This document shows, piece after piece, positions 22,595-31,736 of a stretch of DNA of 64,000 nucleotides (positions within the stretch are counted from its first letter, which is position 1; each line of letters begins with the position of its first letter). The translations under genes were made by a program, and so were the position numbers. The stretch is taken from assembly GCF_009184425.1 (NCBI RefSeq), contig NZ_WELG01000002.1:186001-250000 (forward strand). Direction: 5' to 3'. Under the pieces are notes generated by a model, which saw only the letters and a list, made by a program, of their open reading frames with translations, was not told where the DNA came from and searched no databases. This DNA is from Flagellimonas olearia (GTDB taxonomy: Bacteria; Bacteroidota; Bacteroidia; Flavobacteriales; Flavobacteriaceae).

Positions 22595-23406
22595 CCCAAA
22601 CACAACTTGACGAATCCGTCGATTACCTCAACAAACGGGGATTTGAAGCCCCAGAAATTGGCATTGTCCTGGGCACCGGCCTTGGACAATTGGTAGACAA
22701 CATAGAAGACCCTGTGGAGGCCCATTACAACCACATTCCCCATTTTCCATTGGCCACCGTGGAGTTCCATTCAGGAAAACTGATCTACGGGACCATCTCC
22801 GGAAAAAAAGTGGTGGTCATGCAAGGGCGGTTCCACCTCTACGAAGGGTATGATTTTGTGGATGTCACCTATCCCATCCGCGTCATGCATCAACTGGGTA
22901 TAAAAAAACTGTTCGTGTCCAACGCGGCAGGGGCCATCAACCTCAACTTCAAAAAAGGGGATATGATGCTCATTGAAGACCACATCAACCTGCAAGGAGG
23001 ATCTCCCCTGGCCTTTAAAGGGGTTTCCGGATTTGGGGAACGCTTTGTGGATATGAGCGAGCCTTACGATGCGGACATGCGCAAAAAAATTGAGCACATC
23101 GCCCAGAAAAATGGAATATCACTTCAGAAAGGGGTCTATGCCTCCGTGGTAGGCCCGCAATTGGAAACCAAGGCCGAATACCGCATGTTGAAGATATTGG
23201 GGGCCGATGCCGTTGGAATGAGCACCGTACCCGAAGTAATTGTTGCCAATCATTTACGACTACCCATTGTAGCGGTTTCCGTCTTGACCGATGAATGCGA
23301 CCCTGACAATCTGCAACCTGTTGATATTCAGGAAATCATAGCCATTGCCAATAAGACCGAACCCAAAATGATACAACTGTTTAAAGAATTGATACTGGAA
23401 ATATGA
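22591..23406 (+). CDS. Purine nucleoside phosphorylase
   Basis: A 271-residue trimeric-type purine nucleoside phosphorylase: VLGTGLGQL phosphate loop, GRFHLYEGY, NAAGAINLNF, and GPQLETKAEYRM followed by VGMSTVPEVI. It cleaves purine nucleosides with phosphate to the base and ribose-1-phosphate. Its tight coupling to TIGR04282 (4-bp overlap) and arsM (4-bp overlap) suggests that it works on the adenosyl-arsenical intermediate, removing adenine during arsenosugar synthesis, rather than in general salvage. That assignment follows cluster context. Confidence 0.9.
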   Translation: MTQTQLDESVDYLNKRGFEAPEIGIVLGTGLGQLVDNIEDPVEAHYNHIPHFPLATVEFHSGKLIYGTISGKKVVVMQGRFHLYEGYDFVDVTYPIRVMHQLGIKKLFVSNAAGAINLNFKKGDMMLIEDHINLQGGSPLAFKGVSGFGERFVDMSEPYDADMRKKIEHIAQKNGISLQKGVYASVVGPQLETKAEYRMLKILGADAVGMSTVPEVIVANHLRLPIVAVSVLTDECDPDNLQPVDIQEIIAIANKTEPKMIQLFKELILEI

Positions 23407-24368
23407 GTTACTTAGATGCCACCCAAGACCTCTACAAAGAGGCTGCACTGACCCCGGATGTTGGACTTTGTTGTACCACCAACCCCATTTGGCAGTTCCC
23501 CGGACTGTCCATTCCCAAGATCATGCAAGAGATGAACTACGGATGCGGAAGTACCGTTTCCGCACAAGATTTGGTGAACAACCCCAAGATTCTCTACGTA
23601 GGCGTAGGGGGTGGAATGGAACTGCTGCAGTTCTCCTATTTTTCCAGACAAAAAGGCGGCGTCATTGGAGTGGATTCCGTGGACGAAATGCTGGAAGCCT
23701 CCCGAAAAAACTTCAAGGTGGCCGAAACGGAAAATGATTGGTTCAAAAGTGAGTTTGTGGATCTCGTAAAAGGTGATGCATTAAACTTGCACGTTGCCGA
23801 CGAAAGTATCGACGTTGCAGCGCAAAACTGTCTGTTCAACATCTTTAAAATGGAGGACCTGAAAAAGGCCGTGGCCGAAATGTACCGGGTCCTTAAACCC
23901 CATGGTCGTTTGGTCATGAGCGACCCTATCTGCGAACAGCCCATGAACGACGACTTACGGAACGATGACAGGCTTCGTGCGCAATGCCTCAGTGGCAGCA
24001 TCCCCTTGAAGGATTATGTAAAAGTCTTGACCGATGCCGGTTTTGGCACCATTGAAATTAGGGGGCGTAGGTCGTACAGGGTACTCTCTCCCAACCACTA
24101 CCCCACTGATGAACTCATCCATATTGAGTCCATTGAAATAGCGGCCATAAAAGACCCCATGCCAGAAGATGGGCCTTGCATGTTCACTGGAAAAACGGCC
24201 ATTTATTATGGGGACCAAGAATATTTTGACGATGGCAAAGGGCATGTGCTCCTCCAGAACCAACCCTTGGCCGTATGTGATAAAACCGCAGCCGCCCTGG
24301 GCAGCGCATCGGATGAAATCCATATCAGTGAAAGCACCTGGCACTATAACGGTGGCGGATGCTGTTAA
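23403..24368 (+). CDS. arsM: Arsenite methyltransferase (arsenosugar-type ArsM)
   Basis: A 321-residue SAM-dependent methyltransferase with the motif VGVGGGMELL, acidic GVDS, and the cysteines expected for arsenic binding: C23-C24 near the N-terminus, C161-type Cys in QNCLFN, and a GGGCC C-terminus. It methylates trivalent arsenic. The gene overlaps the phosphorylase by 4 bp. The radical SAM enzyme ArsS, which normally follows arsM in arsenosugar clusters, is not present in the window. Confidence 0.85.
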   Translation: MSYLDATQDLYKEAALTPDVGLCCTTNPIWQFPGLSIPKIMQEMNYGCGSTVSAQDLVNNPKILYVGVGGGMELLQFSYFSRQKGGVIGVDSVDEMLEASRKNFKVAETENDWFKSEFVDLVKGDALNLHVADESIDVAAQNCLFNIFKMEDLKKAVAEMYRVLKPHGRLVMSDPICEQPMNDDLRNDDRLRAQCLSGSIPLKDYVKVLTDAGFGTIEIRGRRSYRVLSPNHYPTDELIHIESIEIAAIKDPMPEDGPCMFTGKTAIYYGDQEYFDDGKGHVLLQNQPLAVCDKTAAALGSASDEIHISESTWHYNGGGCC

Positions 24369-24382
24369 GATGATTGTAGGCC

Positions 24383-25120
24383 ATGAACAGTGTTTTGCAC
24401 ATCGTTTTAGGGTTGATTCTGATTTGTTGCGGCGGAAAGAACGTAAAGATTGAGCATCAACAAGCCTCAACCCCTCCATCACACAACCAATGGAACACTT
24501 TGGTGCAACAGTATGTGGATGCAAATGGAAATGTGGATTACAGCGGATTGAAAAAAGAGGTGTCCCGTTTGGATGCGTATTTGGAAGGACTTTCAGAAAA
24601 TCCACCCGCCACATCCTGGTCCAAGAACCAAAAATTGGCCTATTACATCAATCTGTACAATGCGGGTACGGTTAAACTGATCGTGGACCATTACCCAGTG
24701 GAAAGCATCAAGGACATTCCCAACCGCTGGGACAAGGAATGGGTCAAGGTGGGAAGCGATGTTCTATCTTTAAATGATATTGAGCATAAGATCCTTCGGA
24801 AAATGCACGAAGCCCGCATCCATTTTGCCATCAATTGCGCATCTTACTCCTGCCCAAAGTTGCTCAATTCCGCCTTTACCGCTGAGGACATGGAAGCCCA
24901 ACTGCACCAAGCGGCTTTGGATTTCATCAATGACCCCAAACGGAACCGCTTTGAAGGCAATACCGCTTACTTATCCAAAATTTTCAAGTGGTACAAGGGC
25001 GATTTCACGGAAAAAGGATCGCTTCGGGAGTACATCAACCCTTATGTAAATCGTTCACTTCCCGAAGATGTTAAAATAGACTACTTGGACTATGATTGGA
25101 GCTTGAACGATGCCCGTTAA
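24383..25120 (+). CDS. DUF547 family lipoprotein
   Basis: A 245-residue protein with a lipoprotein-type signal (LGLILICCGG), followed by a DUF547 domain: YVDANGNVDYSGLKK, AYYINLYNAGTVKLIVDHYP, IHFAINCASYSCPKL and YLSKIFKWYKGDF. The conserved Cys/His pattern recalls thiol-protease-like folds, but activity is unproven. DUF547 genes recur in arsenosugar clusters. It starts 14 bp after arsM and overlaps the next glycosyltransferase gene by 11 bp. Confidence 0.85.
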   Translation: MNSVLHIVLGLILICCGGKNVKIEHQQASTPPSHNQWNTLVQQYVDANGNVDYSGLKKEVSRLDAYLEGLSENPPATSWSKNQKLAYYINLYNAGTVKLIVDHYPVESIKDIPNRWDKEWVKVGSDVLSLNDIEHKILRKMHEARIHFAINCASYSCPKLLNSAFTAEDMEAQLHQAALDFINDPKRNRFEGNTAYLSKIFKWYKGDFTEKGSLREYINPYVNRSLPEDVKIDYLDYDWSLNDAR

Positions 25121-25844
25121 GCCCCTGTCCATAAGCATCATTATCCCTGTGCTCAATGAAGAGCGCCATCTTGGAGCTTTGCTCCCATATATCCTGCAGT
25201 CATCCTCACCCGATCTTGTTCGTGAAATTATCTGCGTGGATGGAGGCAGCTCGGACCACACCGTGGACATTGCAAAAAAACATGGTGCAAGGGTAGTCCA
25301 TTCGGAAAAAGGGAGGGCCAAACAGATGAACCTTGGGGGCCAACATGCGCAAAGTGATGTGCTTTACTTTTTGCATGCGGATACCTTTCCTCCCAAGGAC
25401 TTCGACCAATTGATCTTGAACGCGATTAAAAACGGCCATAAAACTGGGTGTTTTCGGATGAAATTTGACACCCAAAATCCATTTTTACAATGCTGTGCCT
25501 GGTTTTCCCGCATCAACCATATCCTATGCAGGGGCGGAGATCAATCCCTTTTTATAAAATCGAGTCTTTTTGAAAAGATGGGTGGATTCAATGAAACCTA
25601 TACAATTTATGAAGATACCGAGTTCATTCAACGGTTGTACCGCAATACCCGTTTCCAGGTATTGCCCCATGACGTAGTTACCTCTGCAAGAAAATACAAT
25701 GAAGTAGGATGGCTGCGGCTGCAGTTTCATTTTGCCATGATCCATCTAAAGCATTTCACTGGGGCAGGGCCCGAAGAATTATATCGCTACTATACCGAAC
25801 ACATCACGGCCAAGGTTCATTCCTCAATCTCCAAGTCGGCATAA
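25110..25844 (+). CDS. TIGR04283-family GT2 glycosyltransferase (arsenosugar-type)
   Basis: A family 2 glycosyltransferase with IIIPVLNEERHLGALL, VDGGSSDHT, and the HADTF metal-binding loop; the C-terminal half ends with the family's HFAMIHLKHF region. TIGR04283 proteins accompany ArsM in arsenosugar clusters and probably transfer the sugar or aglycone portion. Its 3' end overlaps the convergent LysM-like gene by 28 bp, so the two transcripts are complementary there. Confidence 0.85.
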   Translation: MPVKPLSISIIIPVLNEERHLGALLPYILQSSSPDLVREIICVDGGSSDHTVDIAKKHGARVVHSEKGRAKQMNLGGQHAQSDVLYFLHADTFPPKDFDQLILNAIKNGHKTGCFRMKFDTQNPFLQCCAWFSRINHILCRGGDQSLFIKSSLFEKMGGFNETYTIYEDTEFIQRLYRNTRFQVLPHDVVTSARKYNEVGWLRLQFHFAMIHLKHFTGAGPEELYRYYTEHITAKVHSSISKSA

Positions 25845-26746
25845 TCGTTCATAATACCATTGGTAAGGAGGTTGGCAAACCGTTTTCGGTCCAACTGCAC
25901 CGCAATTTTTTCGTTTGATTTTTTCGTCGTGTTCTCCAAAGTGATAAGGCTAATCGCAGGAAGAATGTTTCGTGCCAAATAGAGACTGCTTTTATCATCA
26001 AAGATCATATCCACATCCTTGTAGGTATGATTGGACACACTGTTTTCCTTAAAAACATTTTGGATATTATTGGCAAAACGTTGTCCCAACTCACTTTTGT
26101 TGTAATGGTATACCGCCACATCCATGTTGTTCCCTGAGTTGACGCCCGTTGTCCGTATCACCAACACTCTTTGGTACTTTCCAGTATTCTGAATGTATCT
26201 TTTGTTTATGGCCGCAATGTAATTCCCCATCTTCTCCATTTGGGTCAGAGGTTTGTCTGAACCAATGGCGTCAGTGGTTTCTTGTCCCAAAACATAGACT
26301 TGGGCACCGTGAACCATCAAATCAGCCGCCAAATTTTCCGTAACTTCCTTAGCGTAGGTATCCGTATGCTCCACATTTTCGACAATCAGGTAATACACTG
26401 CATTTTTCAAGGTCTCGCTCTTCAGGGACATCTGACCCAACTCAGCATCAAAAATTGGGGCCTCCACGCCATCTTGGGTCTGTACCGTAACCCCTGTGTT
26501 CTTAAAGGAATCCTTGGCCCTAGGCACTTCATAACCAACCCCTACCTGCAACTGGGTTCCATTTTTTATTTTTTCAGAATTCAATTCAAGGAACTCGCCA
26601 TAGTGCTTCACGGGGTCCAACCCCTGCTTTCTCAAAAGCGAGAAAATCCCGTCACCCTGTTCGGCAACTACCGTATAATGGTCCTCTTGCGCCAAAATAA
26701 CAGAGCAAGCAAAGACCCCTAAAAAAAGGGTTTGCAGTAATCTCAT
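25817..26746 (-). CDS. Secreted LysM-like protein of unknown function
   Basis: A 309-residue protein with a signal peptide (cleavage near ILAQ|EDHY). Residues about 22-75 look like a LysM-type module (YTVVAEQGDGIFSLLRKQGL). The remainder, with YYLIVENVEHTDTYAKEVTE and VLVIRTTG strands, resembles degenerate amidase_3-like proteins of Bacteroidota but lacks a clear zinc-ligand set that I can identify. It is likely periplasmic and cell-wall related. It overlaps tail-to-tail with the glycosyltransferase gene. Confidence 0.55.
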   Translation of the reverse strand: MRLLQTLFLGVFACSVILAQEDHYTVVAEQGDGIFSLLRKQGLDPVKHYGEFLELNSEKIKNGTQLQVGVGYEVPRAKDSFKNTGVTVQTQDGVEAPIFDAELGQMSLKSETLKNAVYYLIVENVEHTDTYAKEVTENLAADLMVHGAQVYVLGQETTDAIGSDKPLTQMEKMGNYIAAINKRYIQNTGKYQRVLVIRTTGVNSGNNMDVAVYHYNKSELGQRFANNIQNVFKENSVSNHTYKDVDMIFDDKSSLYLARNILPAISLITLENTTKKSNEKIAVQLDRKRFANLLTNGIMNDYADLEIEE

Positions 26747-26843
26747 TTTTGTATTCTTTTTTGGGGAGGGTGCTCTACAAATATGGCAAAAAAATAGCTA
26801 TGCTCGTGCCTGATTATGGGAAAATTCTTAACAATTCCTTTCC

Positions 26844-27863
26844 TTAACCTTGGGGCCTCAATTTCTTAATCCGGGCGTAGTGTTTTCGTATCACCGATTC
26901 TGCAGGTTTGTTCTGGGGTGTAAATCTGTTGTCGGCATGCCCCCCTGCCCTCTCATGATGTATGAACCATTTCCAGACAAATCCTCCGGCAAACCAATCC
27001 TCATCCCAAAACTCATCAAAAATCATTTGGGTGGCCGCTGCTTGGGCTTCTAGATTCACCTCCATTTGGTTGCGGTCCACCAGCCAGGGTTTTTTTCCAG
27101 TGTAATCCATGCTCCGATATCCAAACTCCGTGAAAAGGATGGGTTTTTCCAGCTCTTCGGACAGCGTCTTCAATTGCTGTTTCCATGGTTGCCAACCATT
27201 TCGCAATTGCTCCTGTGAAGGCTCCCGATCCTCGGACAATGGAAAATACGCATCTACCCCAATAAAATCCAACTGGTCCCAAAACGGGGTTCGCATATAT
27301 TCGTCCCAATTGGCCGCATAGGTTAGTTTGCCCTTATAGATCTTTTTCACTTTTAGAATCAAATCCTGCCAAAACTCGGGCCGGTTCTTTACAAACTCCT
27401 CCAGTTCGGTACCAATACAATACATATCACATTGTGCTTCCTGGGCCAGTTGGGCATACGCCAGAATGAATTTGGCATACGCATTCTCCAAAGCCTGCCA
27501 GTCCTCCTCGGACTGCATGACCATACTTCCCGTGAACGCTCCACGCCAAATCCATATTTGGGGCTTCAACATTACCTTGATCCCATTATGGTGCAACATA
27601 TCTATGTATTGCTTGGCCCCTCGTTTGGTCTCTCCATACCATTGGCGCTCCGTATCGAACACCAAATCGGGAGATTGCACATCCCTTATAAAACCAAAGG
27701 GCATTACCGCTGCATAATTGGCATGGATATCCAGAACAGGGTTCACATGGGCCTGCAATACTTCTTCGCGAGATCCCACAAAACTAATCCCATTGATTTT
27801 CTCCTGCTTTTGCCCACTACAGGAAAAGAGGATAAGGCACCATAAAAATGTAAATCGCACCAT
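26844..27863 (-). CDS. GH113-like glycoside hydrolase lipoprotein
   Basis: A 339-residue TIM-barrel hydrolase. I chose the ATG at 27863 (MVRFTFLWCLILFSC) because it gives a lipoprotein signal; an ATG at 27896 would add 11 residues. The barrel begins GISFVG, has the acid/base candidate Glu in CIGTELEEF and the nucleophile Glu in FTEFGYRS, and VGVDAYFP and WKWF strands. GH113 members include beta-mannanases. A mannan-type substrate and a surface location are inference. Confidence 0.78.
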   Translation of the reverse strand: MVRFTFLWCLILFSCSGQKQEKINGISFVGSREEVLQAHVNPVLDIHANYAAVMPFGFIRDVQSPDLVFDTERQWYGETKRGAKQYIDMLHHNGIKVMLKPQIWIWRGAFTGSMVMQSEEDWQALENAYAKFILAYAQLAQEAQCDMYCIGTELEEFVKNRPEFWQDLILKVKKIYKGKLTYAANWDEYMRTPFWDQLDFIGVDAYFPLSEDREPSQEQLRNGWQPWKQQLKTLSEELEKPILFTEFGYRSMDYTGKKPWLVDRNQMEVNLEAQAAATQMIFDEFWDEDWFAGGFVWKWFIHHERAGGHADNRFTPQNKPAESVIRKHYARIKKLRPQG

Positions 27864-27997
27864 AATTTTGAAATGTACTTCCCTAAAATAATCCATTATT
27901 GGTTAGGTTCCTGTTAATTAAAACCTTTCTAAATTAACCCAAAGGGTTAAGTTCCTATCTTTAAAAACGACACAATAGCCACAATCAATCTAATCCT

Positions 27998-29347
27998 ATG
28001 GAGAACATTGTCATTATTGGGAATGGGATAGCCGGCGTCACGGCAGCGCGGCATATCCGCAAACTGTCCAATAAGCGCATCATCATCATTTCTGCGGAAA
28101 CCGACCATTTCTTTTCCAGAACTGCCCTCATGTATGTGTATATGGGCCATATGAAGTTCGAGCACATTCAACCCTTTGAAGATTGGTTTTGGGAAAAGAA
28201 TCGGATAGAATTGGTACGTGGCTACGTTACCCAAGTCAATCCAAAAGAAAAGAAACTCACCATAGACAACGTAAGCTCGCTTCATTACGATAAGCTCATC
28301 ATTGCCACAGGCTCCAAACCCAATAAATTTGGTTGGCCCGGACAGGACCTTCACGGAGTCCAGGGCCTGTATTCCAAGCAAGACTTAGATCTTTTGGAAG
28401 TGAATGCACCCAACAAGGAAGCTTGTAAAAGGGCTGTGATCGTGGGCGGGGGATTGATCGGTATTGAATTGGCAGAAATGCTCCGAAGCAGGGATATTCC
28501 CGTTACCTTTTTGGTACGCGAGACCAGTTTTTGGAACGGGGTGCTCCCTTCCGGCGAATCCCAAATGATCAACGAACATATCTTGGAGCATCATATTGAT
28601 TTACGATTGGGCACCAACCTCAAAGAAATTGTCTCGGATGAAAATGGACGGGTAAAGTCCGTGATCATTGCCGACACCAATGAAGAAATCCCATGCAATT
28701 TGGTGGGCCTTACCGCGGGGGTCACCCCCAATATTGATTTCCTAAAAGACTCCGGCATTGAACTGGGACGCGGTGTGAAAGTGAACCGTTTCCTCGAAAC
28801 CAATATCAAGGATATTTATGCCATCGGCGATTGTGCCGAACAGCATCAGGCCATTGGCAACCGAAGACCCATCGAGGCAGTTTGGTATACTGGCCGCATG
28901 ATGGGCGAAACCTTGGCCCAGACCATTTGCGGGAACCGGATTGCCTATAATCCCGGACATTGGTTCAACTCCGCCAAGTTTTTGGACATTGAGTACCAAA
29001 CTTATGGTTGGGTATTTTCCGAGCGAAGAAAAGCAGCCCATGAGATGCATTTCCACTGGCGACATCCAGAAGAAAAAATCTGCATAACGATTGCCTTTCA
29101 CCAAGATTCCAGACAGTTTTTGGGCATCAATACCTTTGGTATCCGGATGCGTCATGAGGTATTTGACCGCTGGCTCAGCGAGGAACGCACTGTGGATTTT
29201 GTCCTGGAACACTTGGCAGATGCCAATTTTGACCCGGAATTCTATAAAAAACATGAGTCGGGTATTGTTTCCAAGTACAATGCTGATTATGGAACCTCCA
29301 TTAAACCCAAAAAGAAAAGTTTAAAACGCATATTCCAAATTGCCTAA
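27998..29347 (+). CDS. FAD-dependent pyridine nucleotide oxidoreductase
   Basis: A 449-residue two-dinucleotide-fold flavoprotein: FAD motif GNGIAGVTAARH (from residue 8), ATGSKP, NAD(P) motif VGGGLIGIELAEML, and YAIGDCAE for the FAD ribityl contact. It resembles the NADH-oxidising parts of nitrite reductase and rubredoxin reductase, with an extra C-terminal domain. It is followed after 9 bp by a membrane Fe-S protein, and the two probably form an electron-transfer pair. The final acceptor is unknown. Confidence 0.82.
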   Translation: MENIVIIGNGIAGVTAARHIRKLSNKRIIIISAETDHFFSRTALMYVYMGHMKFEHIQPFEDWFWEKNRIELVRGYVTQVNPKEKKLTIDNVSSLHYDKLIIATGSKPNKFGWPGQDLHGVQGLYSKQDLDLLEVNAPNKEACKRAVIVGGGLIGIELAEMLRSRDIPVTFLVRETSFWNGVLPSGESQMINEHILEHHIDLRLGTNLKEIVSDENGRVKSVIIADTNEEIPCNLVGLTAGVTPNIDFLKDSGIELGRGVKVNRFLETNIKDIYAIGDCAEQHQAIGNRRPIEAVWYTGRMMGETLAQTICGNRIAYNPGHWFNSAKFLDIEYQTYGWVFSERRKAAHEMHFHWRHPEEKICITIAFHQDSRQFLGINTFGIRMRHEVFDRWLSEERTVDFVLEHLADANFDPEFYKKHESGIVSKYNADYGTSIKPKKKSLKRIFQIA

Positions 29348-29356
29348 GCCCATAGT

Positions 29357-30961
29357 ATGAGCACGTACGACAGAAGCATGGCCCTTACCGGCCAACCGCC
29401 TAAAACTATTACCAGGAACCAAAAACTGGCCACCTTGGTGGGGATGTTCGGTTTGGCCGTGATGCTATTGGCCGCCTTTAATGTCTCCTTCCCCAACAAG
29501 ACACTGTGGTTGACCATTTCGTTATCCGCGCTGTTCTCGGGTATTCTCTGGTTTTCATGGGAAGCCTATTCCCAAAAACTTCCTGGTATTAAGAATGATG
29601 GGGTTTGGTTCAAATCCATTTCCAGTAAAGGGCTTTGGGGCTGGATGGCTGGAATTGCCCTCACCGGATTTTATATCATACTTTATTTTTATCCCGAATA
29701 TTTGGGATTGGCCAGCAAGGGAGGCAACAAAGGGGTCATTGCCCTGTTTGACCCACTCAGCAAAGCCTTGAGCGGAAACCCGGCCAGCCAATGGTTTGTG
29801 TATGGAACCCTATACACGGTGGCCATTTTGGCCTTTGGGGTAAAATTTTTGTGGAAATATCGTCACAATCGATATGAGCGATTACGAACGTTCAGCGTGA
29901 TGTTCTTTCAAACCGCCTTTGCCTTTATCATTCCGGAATTGATGGCCCGTTTGAACGGTGACAAACTATTAAATGGCGGTAGTCTGCCCTACTACGATCT
30001 TAAAAATGTCTGGCCCCTCAATTACTATAATTTTGAAGGGTATCGCATCAAAGGATTTTTAAGTTCTGGGGATATTGGATTTGCCCTGTTGATTTTTGGC
30101 ATTCTTTCCATTTTTGTAATCACACCCATCCTCACCTACAAATACGGGAAACGTTGGTACTGTTCCTGGGTCTGCGGATGTGGTGGATTGGCCGAAACTG
30201 CCGGGGATTCCTTCCGACAACTCAGCGACAAATCTGTAAAGGCATGGCGAATTGAACGATGGGTGGTACACAGCGTAGTGGTTTTTGTGACCCTCATGAC
30301 CACTGCAGTCATCTACTCCTATTTGGGAACGGACACAAGCAAATATTGGCTTACCAAAAGCACCTTTTTAATTGGTGTAGCTACCTTATTGACCTTGGTC
30401 TTTGGTTGGGTAATGCTCTTCAAAAGGGAGCAGCTTCAAAAAGATGCACAATATGGGGCCATTGGTTATTTTGTCATTATTATGGCCTTGATCGGATTCC
30501 ATTTTTTTAGTGGGGAGGGGCATGTGTTCCTATTCAAATCCGAAACCCTTCGTAAATCCTATTCTTTTTTGATCGGTAGTATTTTTTCCGGAGTGATCGG
30601 AACCGGGTTTTACCCCATTTTTGGAAACCGGGTCTGGTGTAGATTTGGCTGTCCCATGGCCGCCATACTTGGTTTTCAACAACGCTTGTTCTCCCGTTTC
30701 CGCATCACCACCAACGGAGGCCAATGCATATCCTGCGGAAACTGCTCCACCTATTGCGAAATGGGAATTGATGTCCGTGCCTATGCCCAGAAAGGGGAGA
30801 ACATTGTCCGTTCCAGCTGTGTGGGATGTGGCATCTGCTCAGCGGTCTGCCCAAGAGGGGTATTGAAATTGGAAAATGGTCCACAGAAAGGGCGTATTGA
30901 CAGCAACCAAGTGTTGTTGGGGAACGACGTTGACCTCATGGACTTGGTGAACCAAAAATAA
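29357..30961 (+). CDS. Polytopic membrane 4Fe-4S ferredoxin (NapH/NosR-like)
   Basis: A 534-residue protein with about eight or nine membrane segments. It has the paired WYCSWVCGCGG and WCRFGCP motifs of the NapH/NosR/CcoG family, and two C-terminal [4Fe-4S] clusters (CISCGNCSTYC and CVGCGICSAVC, each followed by a more distant Pro). Family members move electrons across or within the inner membrane. With the upstream flavoprotein it may carry electrons from NAD(P)H to a periplasmic or membrane acceptor. No nitrate, nitrous-oxide or cytochrome-oxidase genes are nearby. Confidence 0.85.
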   Translation: MSTYDRSMALTGQPPKTITRNQKLATLVGMFGLAVMLLAAFNVSFPNKTLWLTISLSALFSGILWFSWEAYSQKLPGIKNDGVWFKSISSKGLWGWMAGIALTGFYIILYFYPEYLGLASKGGNKGVIALFDPLSKALSGNPASQWFVYGTLYTVAILAFGVKFLWKYRHNRYERLRTFSVMFFQTAFAFIIPELMARLNGDKLLNGGSLPYYDLKNVWPLNYYNFEGYRIKGFLSSGDIGFALLIFGILSIFVITPILTYKYGKRWYCSWVCGCGGLAETAGDSFRQLSDKSVKAWRIERWVVHSVVVFVTLMTTAVIYSYLGTDTSKYWLTKSTFLIGVATLLTLVFGWVMLFKREQLQKDAQYGAIGYFVIIMALIGFHFFSGEGHVFLFKSETLRKSYSFLIGSIFSGVIGTGFYPIFGNRVWCRFGCPMAAILGFQQRLFSRFRITTNGGQCISCGNCSTYCEMGIDVRAYAQKGENIVRSSCVGCGICSAVCPRGVLKLENGPQKGRIDSNQVLLGNDVDLMDLVNQK

Positions 30962-31045
30962 TTTCCATTGGATTATATCCATCAAGTCAAAAATCGGTGG
31001 AATAATGTAGTTTTGGCAACCTCAAGATAAATTCCAAGAAAGCCT

Positions 31046-31735
31046 ATGGCCAACATCAAGGTAATCATTCCCGCAATCAATGAAGGAGATTCCATAGGCA
31101 AGGTGGTTTCCGAATTGCCGAAACATGTTTCTGAAATCATTGTGGTGGACAATGGATCTATCGACAATACCATAGTAAATGCCCAAAAAGCAGGGGCTAC
31201 CGTAATCACGGAAACTCGCAAAGGATATGGCTCTGCATGCCTAAAAGGAATAGATTACATATCCAAACAATCCAAAGCACCCGATATCATCGTATTTATT
31301 GATGGAGACTACTCTGATTATCCGGAAGAGCTGGATATCGTAGTCGCCCCAATTTTGGAGAATAATATTGATTTTGTGGTAGGTGCGCGAAAAAAAGCGC
31401 TTCGGGAACCAGGTTCCATGACCCCGCAACAGGTTTTTGGCAATGGGTTGGCCACTTTTTTAATGCGATTGTTATTTAAGTCCAGATTTACGGATTTGGG
31501 TCCTTTTAGGGCAATTAAATACGAAAAACTCAAAGAATTGGGGATGCAGGACACGACTTATGGATGGACCGTGGAAATGCAGCTAAAAATTTTGAGAAAA
31601 AAAATGACATATATCGAAGTACCAGTACGTTACAAACAACGAATAGGCGTGTCAAAAGTTTCAGGAACGGTAAAAGGTACTATATTTGCAGGCATAAAAA
31701 TCTTGGGTTGGATCTTTAAATACAGCATAAAATAA
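31046..31735 (+). CDS. GT2 glycosyltransferase (dolichol-phosphate mannosyltransferase-like)
   Basis: A 229-residue family 2 transferase: IPAINEGDSIGKVV, VVDNGSID, and the FIDGDYSDYP metal loop. It has no C-terminal membrane domain, so it resembles polyprenyl-phosphate sugar synthases of the DPM1 type. It is followed 1 bp later by a cellulose-synthase-like gene and then a GT-C protein, which together suggest a polyprenyl-linked sugar route for a glycolipid or glycan. Confidence 0.85.
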   Translation: MANIKVIIPAINEGDSIGKVVSELPKHVSEIIVVDNGSIDNTIVNAQKAGATVITETRKGYGSACLKGIDYISKQSKAPDIIVFIDGDYSDYPEELDIVVAPILENNIDFVVGARKKALREPGSMTPQQVFGNGLATFLMRLLFKSRFTDLGPFRAIKYEKLKELGMQDTTYGWTVEMQLKILRKKMTYIEVPVRYKQRIGVSKVSGTVKGTIFAGIKILGWIFKYSIK

Positions 31736-31736
31736 C

